64,000 nt of DNA. Source: Streptomyces sp. cf386. GTDB taxonomy: Bacteria; Actinomycetota; Actinomycetes; Streptomycetales; Streptomycetaceae. Below the pieces are notes generated by a model. That model did no database searches and was not told where the DNA came from. It saw nothing but the letters and a program-made list of their open reading frames with translations. Location: positions 62,001 to 126,000 of the forward strand of contig NZ_FNHV01000012.1 in the NCBI RefSeq assembly GCF_900103585.1. Reading direction: 5' to 3'. Both the position numbers and the translations under genes were made by a program. Every line of letters starts with the position of its first letter. Within the stretch, counting starts at the first letter, position 1. This document shows, in pieces, positions 26,479 to 34,888 of this stretch.

Positions 26479-27408
26479 ATGGCCATCAGGCTGGGGCTCA
26501 GCCTCCCCCAAGCACAGCAGTACGACATCGGCCGTGACGTGCCGGACGTCGCGCGCACCGCCGAGCAGATCGGCTACGAGAGCCTCTGGGTCTATGAACG
26601 GGCCCTGTTCCCGGAACCGCACACCCAGGGCTTGTACGGCATCGAAGGGCTGGAGTGGCCCGATATGTACCGGGGCGTCCCGGACCCCCTGGTGACGCTG
26701 GCCCTGGCGGTGTCGGCCACCGAGCGGGCCCGGCTCGGCACCAGCGTCCTGGTGGCCCCGCTCCACAACCCGTTCCAGCTGGCCAAGGCCCTCGCCACCC
26801 TGGACGCGGCGAGCGGCGGCCGGGTCGTGGCGGGCTTCGGCACCGGCTGGTCGCTCGACGAGTACGCGGCCGCGGGCCTGGCTCCCTTCGAGGAGCGGGG
26901 CAAGGTGCTCGACGAGGTCATCGACGTGTGCCGGGCCGTGTGGGGCCCGGACCCGGTGCGGTACGAGGGCCGGCACACCAAGATCGCGTCGGCCGTGGTC
27001 TCCCCGAAGCCCGCGCGGCCGATCCCGATCCTGGTGCCCACCAACAGCAAGAAGGCGATGACCCGGCTGGTCGACCGCCTCGACGGCTGGATGCCGATCG
27101 CCATGGGCGCCGAGCAACTCGCCGCACAGTGGGGGCAGTTGCGCGACCTCGCGGCCGAGCGCGGCCGAACCGAGCCGATCCAGGCGGTGGTCCGGATCAA
27201 TGCGCAGTACAGCGCGAAGGCGTACGACGGCGCCGACCGCGCCGCGTTCCAGGGCAGCGCCGAGCAGATCGCCGAGGACCTGGCGGCCCACGCCGCCGAG
27301 GGGCTCGACGAGTTCTTCTTCGAGCTCCAGGGTCTGGCGCGCGACGCCGAGGAGCTGAAGGACGTCGCCGCCGAGCTGTTCGGGGCGGTGCGGGCCGCCG
27401 GGCTGTGA
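26479..27408 (+). CDS. LLM class F420-dependent oxidoreductase
   Basis: 309-aa luciferase-like TIM-barrel protein. The N-terminus MAIRLGLSLPQAQQYD and the YESLWVYERALFPEP segment match F420-dependent LLM enzymes. The middle LGTSVLVAPLHNPFQLAKALATLDAASGGRVVAGFGTGW is the family core, with the flavin/F420 phosphate-binding GxGxGW-like turn. It probably transfers hydride to or from coenzyme F420 on an unknown small molecule. AAAGGAG stands six bases before the ATG. It converges with the monooxygenase gene, only 15 nt between stops. Confidence 0.9.
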   Translation: MAIRLGLSLPQAQQYDIGRDVPDVARTAEQIGYESLWVYERALFPEPHTQGLYGIEGLEWPDMYRGVPDPLVTLALAVSATERARLGTSVLVAPLHNPFQLAKALATLDAASGGRVVAGFGTGWSLDEYAAAGLAPFEERGKVLDEVIDVCRAVWGPDPVRYEGRHTKIASAVVSPKPARPIPILVPTNSKKAMTRLVDRLDGWMPIAMGAEQLAAQWGQLRDLAAERGRTEPIQAVVRINAQYSAKAYDGADRAAFQGSAEQIAEDLAAHAAEGLDEFFFELQGLARDAEELKDVAAELFGAVRAAGL

Positions 27409-27423
27409 CGGGCCCCTGAGGAC

Positions 27424-29142
27424 TCAGTCCTCCGGCAGCTCCACCGGCGCGATCTCGTCGTAGCGGTCGCCCGGCCCCGGGTTGGAGGGGTCGGTCGTGC
27501 CGCCGAAGTGGTGCATCACGCCCCAGACCGCGTTCAGCGCGGTCTGGATCGCGCCCTCGGCCCAGCCGGCCGTCCAGGAGATGTCGTCACCGGCGAGGAA
27601 GATGCCCCGCTTGTCCTCGGGCAGCCGGTCCTGCATGAAGTGCGTGAACAGGCGCCGCTGGTAGCGGTAGTGGCCGGGCAGGTTGGCCTTGAACGCGCCC
27701 ATGAAGTAGGGCTCGTTCTCCCAGGAGACGGTCACCGGGTTGCCGATGATGTGCTTCCTGATGTCGACCTTGGGATAGATCTCGCCGAGCGACTTCAGCA
27801 TGACCTCCATCCGCTCGTTCGCGGACAGCGGCAGCCACTTCAGGCTGTCGTCGCACCAGGTGTAGGAGAGGCAGATGACGGCGGGCTTGTCCGGCCCGTC
27901 GTCCAACAGATAGGTGCCGCGCGTCATCCGGTCGGTCAGCGTCATCGACATGACGTCCCGGCCGGTCGGATTTCCCCTGTCGTCGACGGCCTTGTCCAGC
28001 CAGAAGGGCCGGTCGACGGGCACGAAGAGCTTGCTGGACTCCATGTAGTGGGTGCGCTCGATCGCCGTCCAGTGGTCGATCGGGAAGAGCGAGTCGTCGC
28101 AGGCGATCTTCGACAGCAGCATCCAGGACTGGGCGGTGAAGACGGCGGCCTGGTACGTACGGATGTCACCGTTGGCGTCGGTCACGGTGATCCGGTTGCC
28201 GGCGGCGCGGTGCAGCCGGGTCACGGCCGGGCGGGGCTCGCCGTTCTCGTGGAGCTTCGCGAGCGAGGTGCCGTAGGACCAGTGGACGATCTTCTCCGGC
28301 TCTCGCTCCCACATGCGCACCGGCAGCTGCTGGGAGCCGCCGACGATGCCGCGGTGGTGGTCGTCGGCCTCGGTGTAGACGACGCGCAGGATCTCCAGGA
28401 TGGAGTTCGGGAAGTCGGTGTCCCAGCCGCCGGTGCCGAAGCCGACCTGGCCGAAGATCTCGCGGTGCCGGAAGGACTTGAAGGCCTCGGAGTCGCAGAG
28501 GAAGCCGTAGAAGGTCTGGTTGTCGAGCTTCTCGACGAGCTTCGCCCAGATCTCCCGGATGCGCGGCACGTCCCGCTCGCGCATCGCCCGGTTCATGTCG
28601 GAGAAGTCGGCACCCTCTTCGAGGCACTTGTTCCAGGCGTCGGCGACATCCCGGTAGACCTGCGGGAGATCGTCGATCGTCTCGGCGTAGTGGCTCTCGC
28701 CCTTGAGGTCGACGACCGTCGAAGGGGTCGCCTCGGCAAGGGGGTTGGGGAAGGCCTCGGTCTTGAGGTCCACCAGGTCGATGTAGTGCTGCAGGGCCGT
28801 GGAGGACGGCGGGAAGCGCATCGCGCCCATCTCCGCGGTCAGGCCCTCGGTGCTGGGGCCGTCGAAGCCGACGGTGCGCAGCCGGCCGCCGATCTGGTCG
28901 GCCTCGTACACGACCGGCTTCAGGCCCATCTTCATCAGCTCGTACGCGGCGACGATGCCGGACAGACCACCGCCGATGACCGCGACCTCGGTGCCGTGCT
29001 CGGTCGCCGGTATCTGGCCGAGCCCCGCCGGGTGGGCGAGGAAGTCGTCGTAGGCGTAGGGGAAGTCCGGGCCGAACATGGTGATCGGCGGCTGCTGCTG
29101 CTCGTCGGTGTGCTCGACGGCGTTGGGCACCATGGACGTCAT
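27424..29142 (-). CDS. Flavin amino-acid 2-monooxygenase (Lys/Arg/Trp type)
   Basis: 572-aa FAD enzyme of the monoamine-oxidase superfamily. The dinucleotide motif GGGLSG is at 57-62, followed by YEADQIGGRLRTV and the GGR-like flavin loop; the C-terminal FAD motif is GIFLAGDDISWTAGWAEGAIQTALNA. The length and the N-terminal PPITMFGPDFPYAYDDFLAHPAGLG region fit bacterial amino-acid 2-monooxygenases (lysine DavB, arginine, tryptophan IaaM), which turn the amino acid into the one-carbon-shorter amide. An amidase gene lies 71 nt upstream in the same direction, which supports a monooxygenase rather than a plain oxidase. The ATG at 29142 has AAGGAG ten bases upstream. Confidence 0.85.
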   Translation of the reverse strand: MTSMVPNAVEHTDEQQQPPITMFGPDFPYAYDDFLAHPAGLGQIPATEHGTEVAVIGGGLSGIVAAYELMKMGLKPVVYEADQIGGRLRTVGFDGPSTEGLTAEMGAMRFPPSSTALQHYIDLVDLKTEAFPNPLAEATPSTVVDLKGESHYAETIDDLPQVYRDVADAWNKCLEEGADFSDMNRAMRERDVPRIREIWAKLVEKLDNQTFYGFLCDSEAFKSFRHREIFGQVGFGTGGWDTDFPNSILEILRVVYTEADDHHRGIVGGSQQLPVRMWEREPEKIVHWSYGTSLAKLHENGEPRPAVTRLHRAAGNRITVTDANGDIRTYQAAVFTAQSWMLLSKIACDDSLFPIDHWTAIERTHYMESSKLFVPVDRPFWLDKAVDDRGNPTGRDVMSMTLTDRMTRGTYLLDDGPDKPAVICLSYTWCDDSLKWLPLSANERMEVMLKSLGEIYPKVDIRKHIIGNPVTVSWENEPYFMGAFKANLPGHYRYQRRLFTHFMQDRLPEDKRGIFLAGDDISWTAGWAEGAIQTALNAVWGVMHHFGGTTDPSNPGPGDRYDEIAPVELPED

Positions 29143-29213
29143 GCGGTACGGACTCCTTGCACGAAGTGAACTCGGGGGAAGCTCAGGGGGGTTCAGGCCA
29201 GAGAGTGGGGGGT

Positions 29214-30002
29214 TCAGACCAGGGACCCGTAGAGGCCGGGCCGGCGATCCCGCAGATACGGGTTCGCCTCGCGGGACGCGGCGAGGAAGGCGGGGTCGGC
29301 GTCGGCGAACACCAGCTCCTCGCCTCGTCCGGCGCGGGTGCGGGCGACTCCGTCGGGCCCGGCGAGGGTGGAAAGGCCGACGAACTCGAACTCCCCTTCC
29401 CGGTCGACCCGGTTGACGTACGCGACGTACATCTGGTTCTCGAAGGCCCGCACCGGGATCATCGACTCGGCGACGAACTGGAACGGGTGCATCTGGGCCG
29501 TCGGGACGAGCAGCAGGTCGGTGCCGGCGAGGGCGTGGGCACGGACGTTCTCCGGGAACTCGACGTCGTAGCAGATCAGGATGCCGACGCGGAGGCCGTC
29601 GAGCTCGGCCTGGACGAGCGGCTGGTCGCCCGGCGTGAAGTGGTCGCGCTCGAAGCAGCCGAAGAGATGGGTCTTGCGGTAGTTCGCGAGCCGGGTGCCG
29701 TCGGCGGAGATCAGCTGGGCGGAGTTGAAGACGGTCTCGCCCGCGCGCTCGGGGTAGCCGTAGGCGATCGCCAGCCCGTGCCTCGTCGCCGTCTCGGCGA
29801 TCGCGTCCGCGCAGTCGCCGTCGGCGGGCTCCGCGAGGCGGGCGATGTCGTCGCCGATGGCGTACCCGGTGAGGAACATCTCCGGCGCGACCAGCAGACC
29901 GGCGCCCGCGGCGGCGGCACGGCCCGCGGCCTCGTCGAGGACCTTGAGGTTCTCGACGGTCGAGCCGGGGCGGCCGGAGCTCTGGAGCAGGGCGGTGCGC
30001 AT
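29214..30002 (-). CDS. Nitrilase-superfamily amidase (DavA-like)
   Basis: 262-aa C-N hydrolase with the catalytic triad in order: Glu41 (VAPEMFLTGY), Lys110 (YRKTHLFG) and Cys144 (LICYDVEFPE). The length is close to delta-aminovaleramidase DavA and 4-guanidinobutyramidase, which remove ammonia from the amide made by lysine or arginine 2-monooxygenase. The next gene in the operon is exactly such a monooxygenase, so the pair should convert a basic amino acid to an omega-amino or omega-guanidino acid. Tryptophan to indole-3-acetate is the alternative. Three TTGCG boxes precede the gene. Confidence 0.85.
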   Translation of the reverse strand: MRTALLQSSGRPGSTVENLKVLDEAAGRAAAAGAGLLVAPEMFLTGYAIGDDIARLAEPADGDCADAIAETATRHGLAIAYGYPERAGETVFNSAQLISADGTRLANYRKTHLFGCFERDHFTPGDQPLVQAELDGLRVGILICYDVEFPENVRAHALAGTDLLLVPTAQMHPFQFVAESMIPVRAFENQMYVAYVNRVDREGEFEFVGLSTLAGPDGVARTRAGRGEELVFADADPAFLAASREANPYLRDRRPGLYGSLV

Positions 30003-30087
30003 GCGTGTCCTCACCGGGGCGGAGGGGTGGTTGTGGGGGCCACGTAGACGGTACGGGCGGCCGACCAGGGCGGACAAGAAGGAGCCG

Positions 30088-30145
30088 TTGCGCGCCGGTG
30101 AGCGGTTTGTTGCGTGCCTCAGGGGGTGGGCGGCGATTCGTTGCG
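30088..30145. promoter_or_regulatory. Phased TTGCG boxes upstream of amidase-monooxygenase operon
   Basis: TTGCG occurs at 30088-30092, 30110-30114 and 30141-30145 on the plus strand, spaced 22 and 31 nt, all within GTTGCGYG. They lie 86-143 nt before the amidase start. The identical box is repeated five times upstream of the permease-Lrp operon at 41361-41459. Spacing near whole helical turns is typical of Lrp/AsnC binding. The rest of the 30003-30300 gap shows no ORF and must hold the divergent promoter of the secreted-protein gene. Confidence 0.55.
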
Positions 30146-30300
30146 CGACCACAGGCGTACGTCCGCTCGTTCCCGGGGCGCAGGGCGCTACGGCGTCCCC
30201 GCCGGGCGGCGGAGACGGGGGCCCGTCTCCGGCGCGATGTGGTGCCGGCGCGGCGTCGGGAGAGTGGGGACCGTCCGCTTGACCTGCCGAAAGGACCACG

Positions 30301-30864
30301 ATGAACCGCCGAAGGATCGCCCTGAACCGCCGTACGAAGATCGTCGTGCTCGGCTCCGCACTGCTGCTCACGGCGGGGGCGGCCTCGGCCGCCACGGCGT
30401 CGGACTCGGACGCACCGCGCCAGCGGGAGGCCGCCGCGCTCACCGGCACCGCCAAGCTGTACCGCTCGGCCGGGGACGACATCACCTTCTCCTTCGACGC
30501 GCACCTGGCGGCGAAGGACAACGCCGATCCGACGAAGGCCACCGGCACCTTCGAGTTCAGCCACTATCTGAACGGCGAGGGCGCGAAGGCGAAGGCCAGG
30601 GTCGACTGCCTGCTGACCGGCGGGAAGGTGGCCGTCGTCTCCGGGGTCATCACCTCCTCCGACCTGCCCGGTGCCGAGGGCAAGCGGGTCGGCATCACCG
30701 TCCACGACGTCGGCCACCGCGACCGGCTCGGCTACAGCTGGGCCTCGACGGGCAACCCCGTCGAGACGAAGGAGCTGCCCAAGTGTGTCGGCTCCGCCCC
30801 CTTCGAGAAGGTCAAGAAGGGGACGGGCGACTTCACCGTCGTGCCGTGGCGGCCCGAGTTCTAG
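30301..30864 (+). CDS. Secreted protein of unknown function
   Basis: 187-aa protein with a clear Sec-type signal (MNRRRIALNRRTKIVVLGSA followed by LLLTAGAASA) and probable cleavage after ASAATA, around residues 31-33. The mature part is a small beta-rich domain (KLYRSAGDDITFSFDAHLAA, ATGTFEFSHYLNGEGAKAKARVDCLLTGGKVAVVSG in sequence) with two Cys residues (CLLT and KCVGS) that may form a disulfide. I know of similar Streptomyces exported proteins but no function. Its last 32 nt overlap the end of the converging MFS gene. Confidence 0.75.
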   Translation: MNRRRIALNRRTKIVVLGSALLLTAGAASAATASDSDAPRQREAAALTGTAKLYRSAGDDITFSFDAHLAAKDNADPTKATGTFEFSHYLNGEGAKAKARVDCLLTGGKVAVVSGVITSSDLPGAEGKRVGITVHDVGHRDRLGYSWASTGNPVETKELPKCVGSAPFEKVKKGTGDFTVVPWRPEF

Positions 30865-32029
30865 CCAGGGCCAGCGCTGTCACCAGGTAGGGCACGGCGA
30901 GCACCGCGAAGACCGTGCTGTGCGCCGCGCCGGTGCCGAGCAGCGCGTACACGCCGAACGTGGCGACCGTGGCGAGCTCCGTCCCCAGGCTCGCCACGGA
31001 GGTCAGCGTGGCCCGGCGGGACTCGTCGATCCGGTGCTGGAGCCGGACGTCGGCGAGGACCTCCGCCAGCTGGAAACCGCCGAAGGCGAGGCCCACGAGG
31101 GCGATGCCGGCCGGGGTCCGGGCCGCGGCGCCGACGGCCAGGGCGAGCGCGGAGCCCGCGAGCAGCCAGGCCATCCCTGTGGTGCCGAGGCGTTCCGCCG
31201 GTCCGGCCAGCAGGCTGGCCGCCGTGACGAGCGTCCAGACGAGCAGGATCAGGTACGGCACTGTCGTCTCCGCCACGCCGGTGTCCCGGGCCAGCAGGGG
31301 CGTGTACTCGTCGAGCGCGCCCCACACCGCGGCGACGGCGGGGATCAGCAGGAGGGCGCCGCGCACGGAATGGTTCTGGCGGGCTTCGGCGAGGCCGGTG
31401 CGCAGGGTCACCCACCAGCCGTCACCACCATGTTCCGGTCGCGTCCGGTGCTCCGGCAGCCGGATCGCCACCGCGGCGGCCAGCAGACAGGCCAGGACGC
31501 TGGCGATGCCCACGGCCCGGTAGCCGCCCAGCGCGAACACGGGTCCGGCGAGGCCGATCGACGCCATGGTGGCCGCCAGCCGCGCCGCCCGCACCCGTCC
31601 CATCACGCGCGCGTACCGGCCGGCGGCGCCGAGCCGGTCCAGCTCGTCGTAGGCCAGCGCCTCCAGCGAGCCGGAACACAGTGCTCCGCCGACGCCCCAC
31701 AGGACGAACCCGAGCGCGAAGGCCCAGTACGACGGGACGATCACCCACAGGGCGAAGCCGACGGCGTTGAACAGCGGGCCGATCCACAGCAGCAGCCGTC
31801 GGGAGACGGCGTCGGCCAGCGCGCCGGAGGGAACCTCCAGCACGACGGCCGTGATCGACCACAGGGCGAACAGCGAGGAGATCTGCCAGAGCGACATGCC
31901 GGTGTCGGCGAACAGCAGCGCGTACACCGGGTAGAGCAGGACGAAGTCGTCGAGGAACGAGTAGCCGTACAGCGTGGCCGTCAGGCGTCGGACGCCGGTG
32001 GCGGGCACGCGTGCGGGTGTGAGTGTCAT
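30833..32029 (-). CDS. MFS transporter
   Basis: 398-aa major facilitator with 12 predicted spans. The start is ATG 32029 (MTLTPARVPATGVRRLTATL) preceded by GGAAGG; the in-frame extension to 32110 lacks membrane character. The span 2-3 loop reads EVPSGALADAVSRRLLLWIG, the D-x-x-x-R-R-x-L-L motif found in drug-efflux-like facilitators. The second half is PYLILLVWTLVTAASLLAGPAERLG. The substrate is unknown. Its 3' end is embedded in the end of the converging secreted-protein gene. Confidence 0.82.
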   Translation of the reverse strand: MTLTPARVPATGVRRLTATLYGYSFLDDFVLLYPVYALLFADTGMSLWQISSLFALWSITAVVLEVPSGALADAVSRRLLLWIGPLFNAVGFALWVIVPSYWAFALGFVLWGVGGALCSGSLEALAYDELDRLGAAGRYARVMGRVRAARLAATMASIGLAGPVFALGGYRAVGIASVLACLLAAAVAIRLPEHRTRPEHGGDGWWVTLRTGLAEARQNHSVRGALLLIPAVAAVWGALDEYTPLLARDTGVAETTVPYLILLVWTLVTAASLLAGPAERLGTTGMAWLLAGSALALAVGAAARTPAGIALVGLAFGGFQLAEVLADVRLQHRIDESRRATLTSVASLGTELATVATFGVYALLGTGAAHSTVFAVLAVPYLVTALALARTRAATARR

Positions 32030-32149
32030 GAGGCCTTCCCGGAAGGGCGGTTCGGACGTCGTCGGTACGGCGTCCGAGGCGGCCCTCGGGAGGCACGGCT
32101 GGTGGATCAATGTCGCCAGGTCATGACACCGATGGTAGGCGGCTCGCGC

Positions 32150-33637
32150 TCATTCGCGCAGGGAAAATGTGGTGATCACGGCCGCGTGGTCGGACGGCCA
32201 GTCGTTGTCCTCGACGTCCGGCCAGGGGCGCGGCCGGCCGCTGACGTACGTCCTGGAGTCGAGCACGCGCAGGCCCCGGTGCAGGACGAAGTCGATCCGG
32301 TCCTGCGGCTCCGGGCGACCGCCGCCGTCCTCGTGCAGGGCGTGGACCGGCGACCAGGTGTGGCCGGGGTGGGCGGCCGGGTCCGGGTGGGCCTCGCGGT
32401 AGGAGTCTCGCAGGCCCGCCTCCTCGGCGGCCTTCGTCACCGGCCACTCCACGTCGGGCCGGTCCAAGTGGGAGGGGCTGTTGAAGTCGCCGACGAGGAC
32501 GACGGGCACACCCGGAGCGGCCGTCTCCTCGATCCGGCGCAGGGCGTCCCGCATCTGTGCGAGCCGCACCTTCTCGTGGGCGATGAGCTCGGCGGCCGGG
32601 AGCCCGTCGAAGGCCGACTCGTAGGGGCCATAGGGCGTGTAGTCGAGGTGGGCCGTCCAGAGGTCGACCTCCCGCTCGCCCGCCTGGATGCGCACGCCGG
32701 CCGCACCGTAGAACCCGACGTCCGGGTCGCCGAAGCGGCCCGTGATCGGGTGGCGGCTGATGACTCCGAGGTTCTCGCCGGCCCGGTGGTGGTACCAGCC
32801 GAGCGCGTCGGCGAGTTCCTGGGCTGCGGTGCCGTACGTCTCCTGGAGGCCGACCACGTCGACGCCGGTCTCGGCGATGACCTTGAGCTGCTTGGCCCGG
32901 TGGTCGTGGACCTTGGTGCCGCCGTACCAGAGGTTCCAGCTCATGACGCGCAGCTCGGGCGAGGGCAGCGCGGCGGTCGGCAGGGTGCGCAGCCGCTGCG
33001 TGGTGACGCCCTCCAGACTGGGGAGGACGGTGCGTCCGGGGGCCGGCTCGATCGGGGCGAGCGAGGGCACCGCGAGCACCGTGCAGCCGGCCGCCTCGGC
33101 GGAGCTGACGCCGGTCCGGGTGTCCTCCACGGCGACGCAGGCCCTCGGGTCGACGCCGAGGGCGCGGCAGGCGGCGAGGTAGGGGTCGGGGGCGGGCTTG
33201 GTCCGGTCGGTGTCGTCGGCGGTGACGGAGACCGCGAAGCGGCTCGCGCCGAGGGCTTCGAGGACCGTGTCGGCGACGGCTCGGGGTGACGCCGTGACCA
33301 GGGCCGTGGGGACGCCCTCGCGGGCCAGCGCGTCGAGCAGGTCGAGCGCGCCGGGGCGGGGGACGATGCCGGCGCGGACGCGGTCGGCGAACTCGCGGTG
33401 GAGCGCGTCGGCGAGATCGGCGGCCGGCGCGCCCGTGGCCGCGGCCAACCAGTCGGCGGTGTACTCGACGGGCCGCCCGAGCACCTCCGCCTCGTCCGCC
33501 TCGGTCAGCGCCCGTCCGGCGACCTGCTCCACCGCCTCCCACCACAGTCGCTCGGTGTCGACGAGCGTGCCGTCCATATCGAACAGGACGGCGCTCAGGG
33601 AATTCCCTGATGGATTTTCACGGTCTCGGGATGCCAC
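32150..33637 (-). CDS. HAD phosphatase fused to endonuclease/exonuclease/phosphatase domain
   Basis: 495-aa two-domain hydrolase. Residues 14 to about 205 form a HAD subfamily IA phosphatase: motif I LFDMDGTLVD (Asp20, Asp22), motif II LVTASPR, motif III KPAPDPY and motif IV VEDTRTGV. A short linker (PSLEGVTTQRLRTLPTAALP) leads to an EEP domain from residue 231: MSWNLWYGG, LQETYG (Glu266), VLVGDFNSPSHLD and DHAAVITTF at the end, all of the metal-dependent phosphodiesterase fold. One chain could therefore cleave a phosphodiester and then a phosphomonoester. The start is GTG 33637 with a weak AAGAG. The ABC operon lies 134 nt upstream in the same direction. Confidence 0.9.
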   Translation of the reverse strand: MASRDRENPSGNSLSAVLFDMDGTLVDTERLWWEAVEQVAGRALTEADEAEVLGRPVEYTADWLAAATGAPAADLADALHREFADRVRAGIVPRPGALDLLDALAREGVPTALVTASPRAVADTVLEALGASRFAVSVTADDTDRTKPAPDPYLAACRALGVDPRACVAVEDTRTGVSSAEAAGCTVLAVPSLAPIEPAPGRTVLPSLEGVTTQRLRTLPTAALPSPELRVMSWNLWYGGTKVHDHRAKQLKVIAETGVDVVGLQETYGTAAQELADALGWYHHRAGENLGVISRHPITGRFGDPDVGFYGAAGVRIQAGEREVDLWTAHLDYTPYGPYESAFDGLPAAELIAHEKVRLAQMRDALRRIEETAAPGVPVVLVGDFNSPSHLDRPDVEWPVTKAAEEAGLRDSYREAHPDPAAHPGHTWSPVHALHEDGGGRPEPQDRIDFVLHRGLRVLDSRTYVSGRPRPWPDVEDNDWPSDHAAVITTFSLRE

Positions 33638-33771
33638 GTTTCGCCGACTCTTTCAATTCTCTTCAGGGTGGATTGGACGGAACGATGCTGAAGCGAGGTG
33701 GATTGCAATTACCGCCGAAATTCCGTTGGGAGACCCCGTCGGGGAACCTCTACTGCGGCATGTTCAAGTAA

Positions 33772-34863
33772 TCACCCGGCCCGGTCCACCACCATCACCG
33801 GCCGGTCGGGCAGCGTGACGGCCACGCGGACGCCGGGGGCGAAGTCCACGGCGTCGGCCGTGGGTATGTCGGCCTTGATCTCGGGGCCGTCGTGCGGCAC
33901 TCGCACCGTGAGGCGGGTGGTCGCCCCCAGGAAGGTGGCCGCGACCACCTGCCCGTTCCCCTCCGGATCCACGGCGACTCGTACGGCCTCCGGGCGGGCG
34001 AGGACATCCACCTCGACTCCCCCGGCAGGGGAGCCGGACTTCACGGGCAGCGTGCGGCCGAGCACCCGCACCGTGTCCGTACCGGTCGTGCGGCCGGGCA
34101 GTCGGCTCACCGTGCCGACGAACTCCGCCACGAACTCCGTCGCCGGGTCGGCGTACAGCTCCCGGGGGGTGGAGCACTGCTCCAGGCGTCCGCCGCGCAT
34201 CACCGCCACGCGGTCCGCCAGGGACAGGGCCTCCTCCTGGTCGTGGGTCACGAACAGGGTGGTGATGCCGAGCTCCTGCTGGATGCGGCGGATCTCCTCG
34301 CGGAGGGTGAGCCGCACCTTGGCGTCCAGCGCGGACAACGGCTCGTCGAGCAGCAGGACCCGGGGGCGCAGGGCGAGGGCACGGGCCAGTGCCACACGCT
34401 GTTGCTGGCCGCCCGAGAGCTGGTGCGGGTAACGCCCGCTCTTGTCCCCGAGCCCGACGAGCTCCAGCAGTTCGGCGGCCCGGGCACGGCGCTCGGACGT
34501 GCCGACCTTGCGCATGCGCAGCCCGAAGGCGACGTTGTCGAGCGCGCTGAGGTGCGGGAACAGGCTGTACGACTGGAAGACCATGCCGGCGTCGCGACGG
34601 TGCGCCGGGACCCGGGTGACGTCCTCGCCGTCGACCAGGACGGCGCCCGAGTCGGGATGCTCGAACCCGGCGAGCATGCGCAGGGCCGTGGTCTTGCCGC
34701 AGCCGGAGGGGCCGAGGAGGGCGAGGAGTTCGCCGGGCCGTACGGCGAGGTCGAGGCCGTCGAGGGCGACCGTGCCACCGAAGGAGCGGCGCAGGCCCCG
34801 GAACTCGACCGTGGCGGCCGTATCGGCCGTGGCGGCCTTCGGCTGGGGTGCTGTGAGTGTCAT
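33772..34863 (-). CDS. ABC importer ATP-binding protein (PotA/FbpC/PhnT-like)
   Basis: 363-aa ABC ATPase: Walker A GPSGCGKTT, Q-loop FQSYSLFPHL, signature LSGGQQQRVALARALA, Walker B LLLDEPLSALD, H-loop VTHDQEEAL. The C-terminal 130 residues form the TOBE/OB regulatory domain of the MalK/PotA/FbpC group. The start was placed at ATG 34863, eight bases after AGAGGTGA; GTG 34875 is possible. It energises the two permeases upstream in the same operon. Substrate classes with this architecture include Fe3+, polyamines, thiamine and 2-aminoethylphosphonate. Confidence 0.93.
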   Translation of the reverse strand: MTLTAPQPKAATADTAATVEFRGLRRSFGGTVALDGLDLAVRPGELLALLGPSGCGKTTALRMLAGFEHPDSGAVLVDGEDVTRVPAHRRDAGMVFQSYSLFPHLSALDNVAFGLRMRKVGTSERRARAAELLELVGLGDKSGRYPHQLSGGQQQRVALARALALRPRVLLLDEPLSALDAKVRLTLREEIRRIQQELGITTLFVTHDQEEALSLADRVAVMRGGRLEQCSTPRELYADPATEFVAEFVGTVSRLPGRTTGTDTVRVLGRTLPVKSGSPAGGVEVDVLARPEAVRVAVDPEGNGQVVAATFLGATTRLTVRVPHDGPEIKADIPTADAVDFAPGVRVAVTLPDRPVMVVDRAG

Positions 34864-34888
34864 CTTCCGGGTCACCTCTGGGATCGGA

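Noticed and set aside
28052..29169. Second gene opposite the monooxygenase
   Set aside because: Antisense frame with no motifs; monooxygenase FAD motifs on the other strand are definitive.
30671..33289. 872-aa rightward frame opposite MFS and HAD-EEP genes
   Set aside because: Antisense artefact of third-position GC bias; no ribosome site or family motif.
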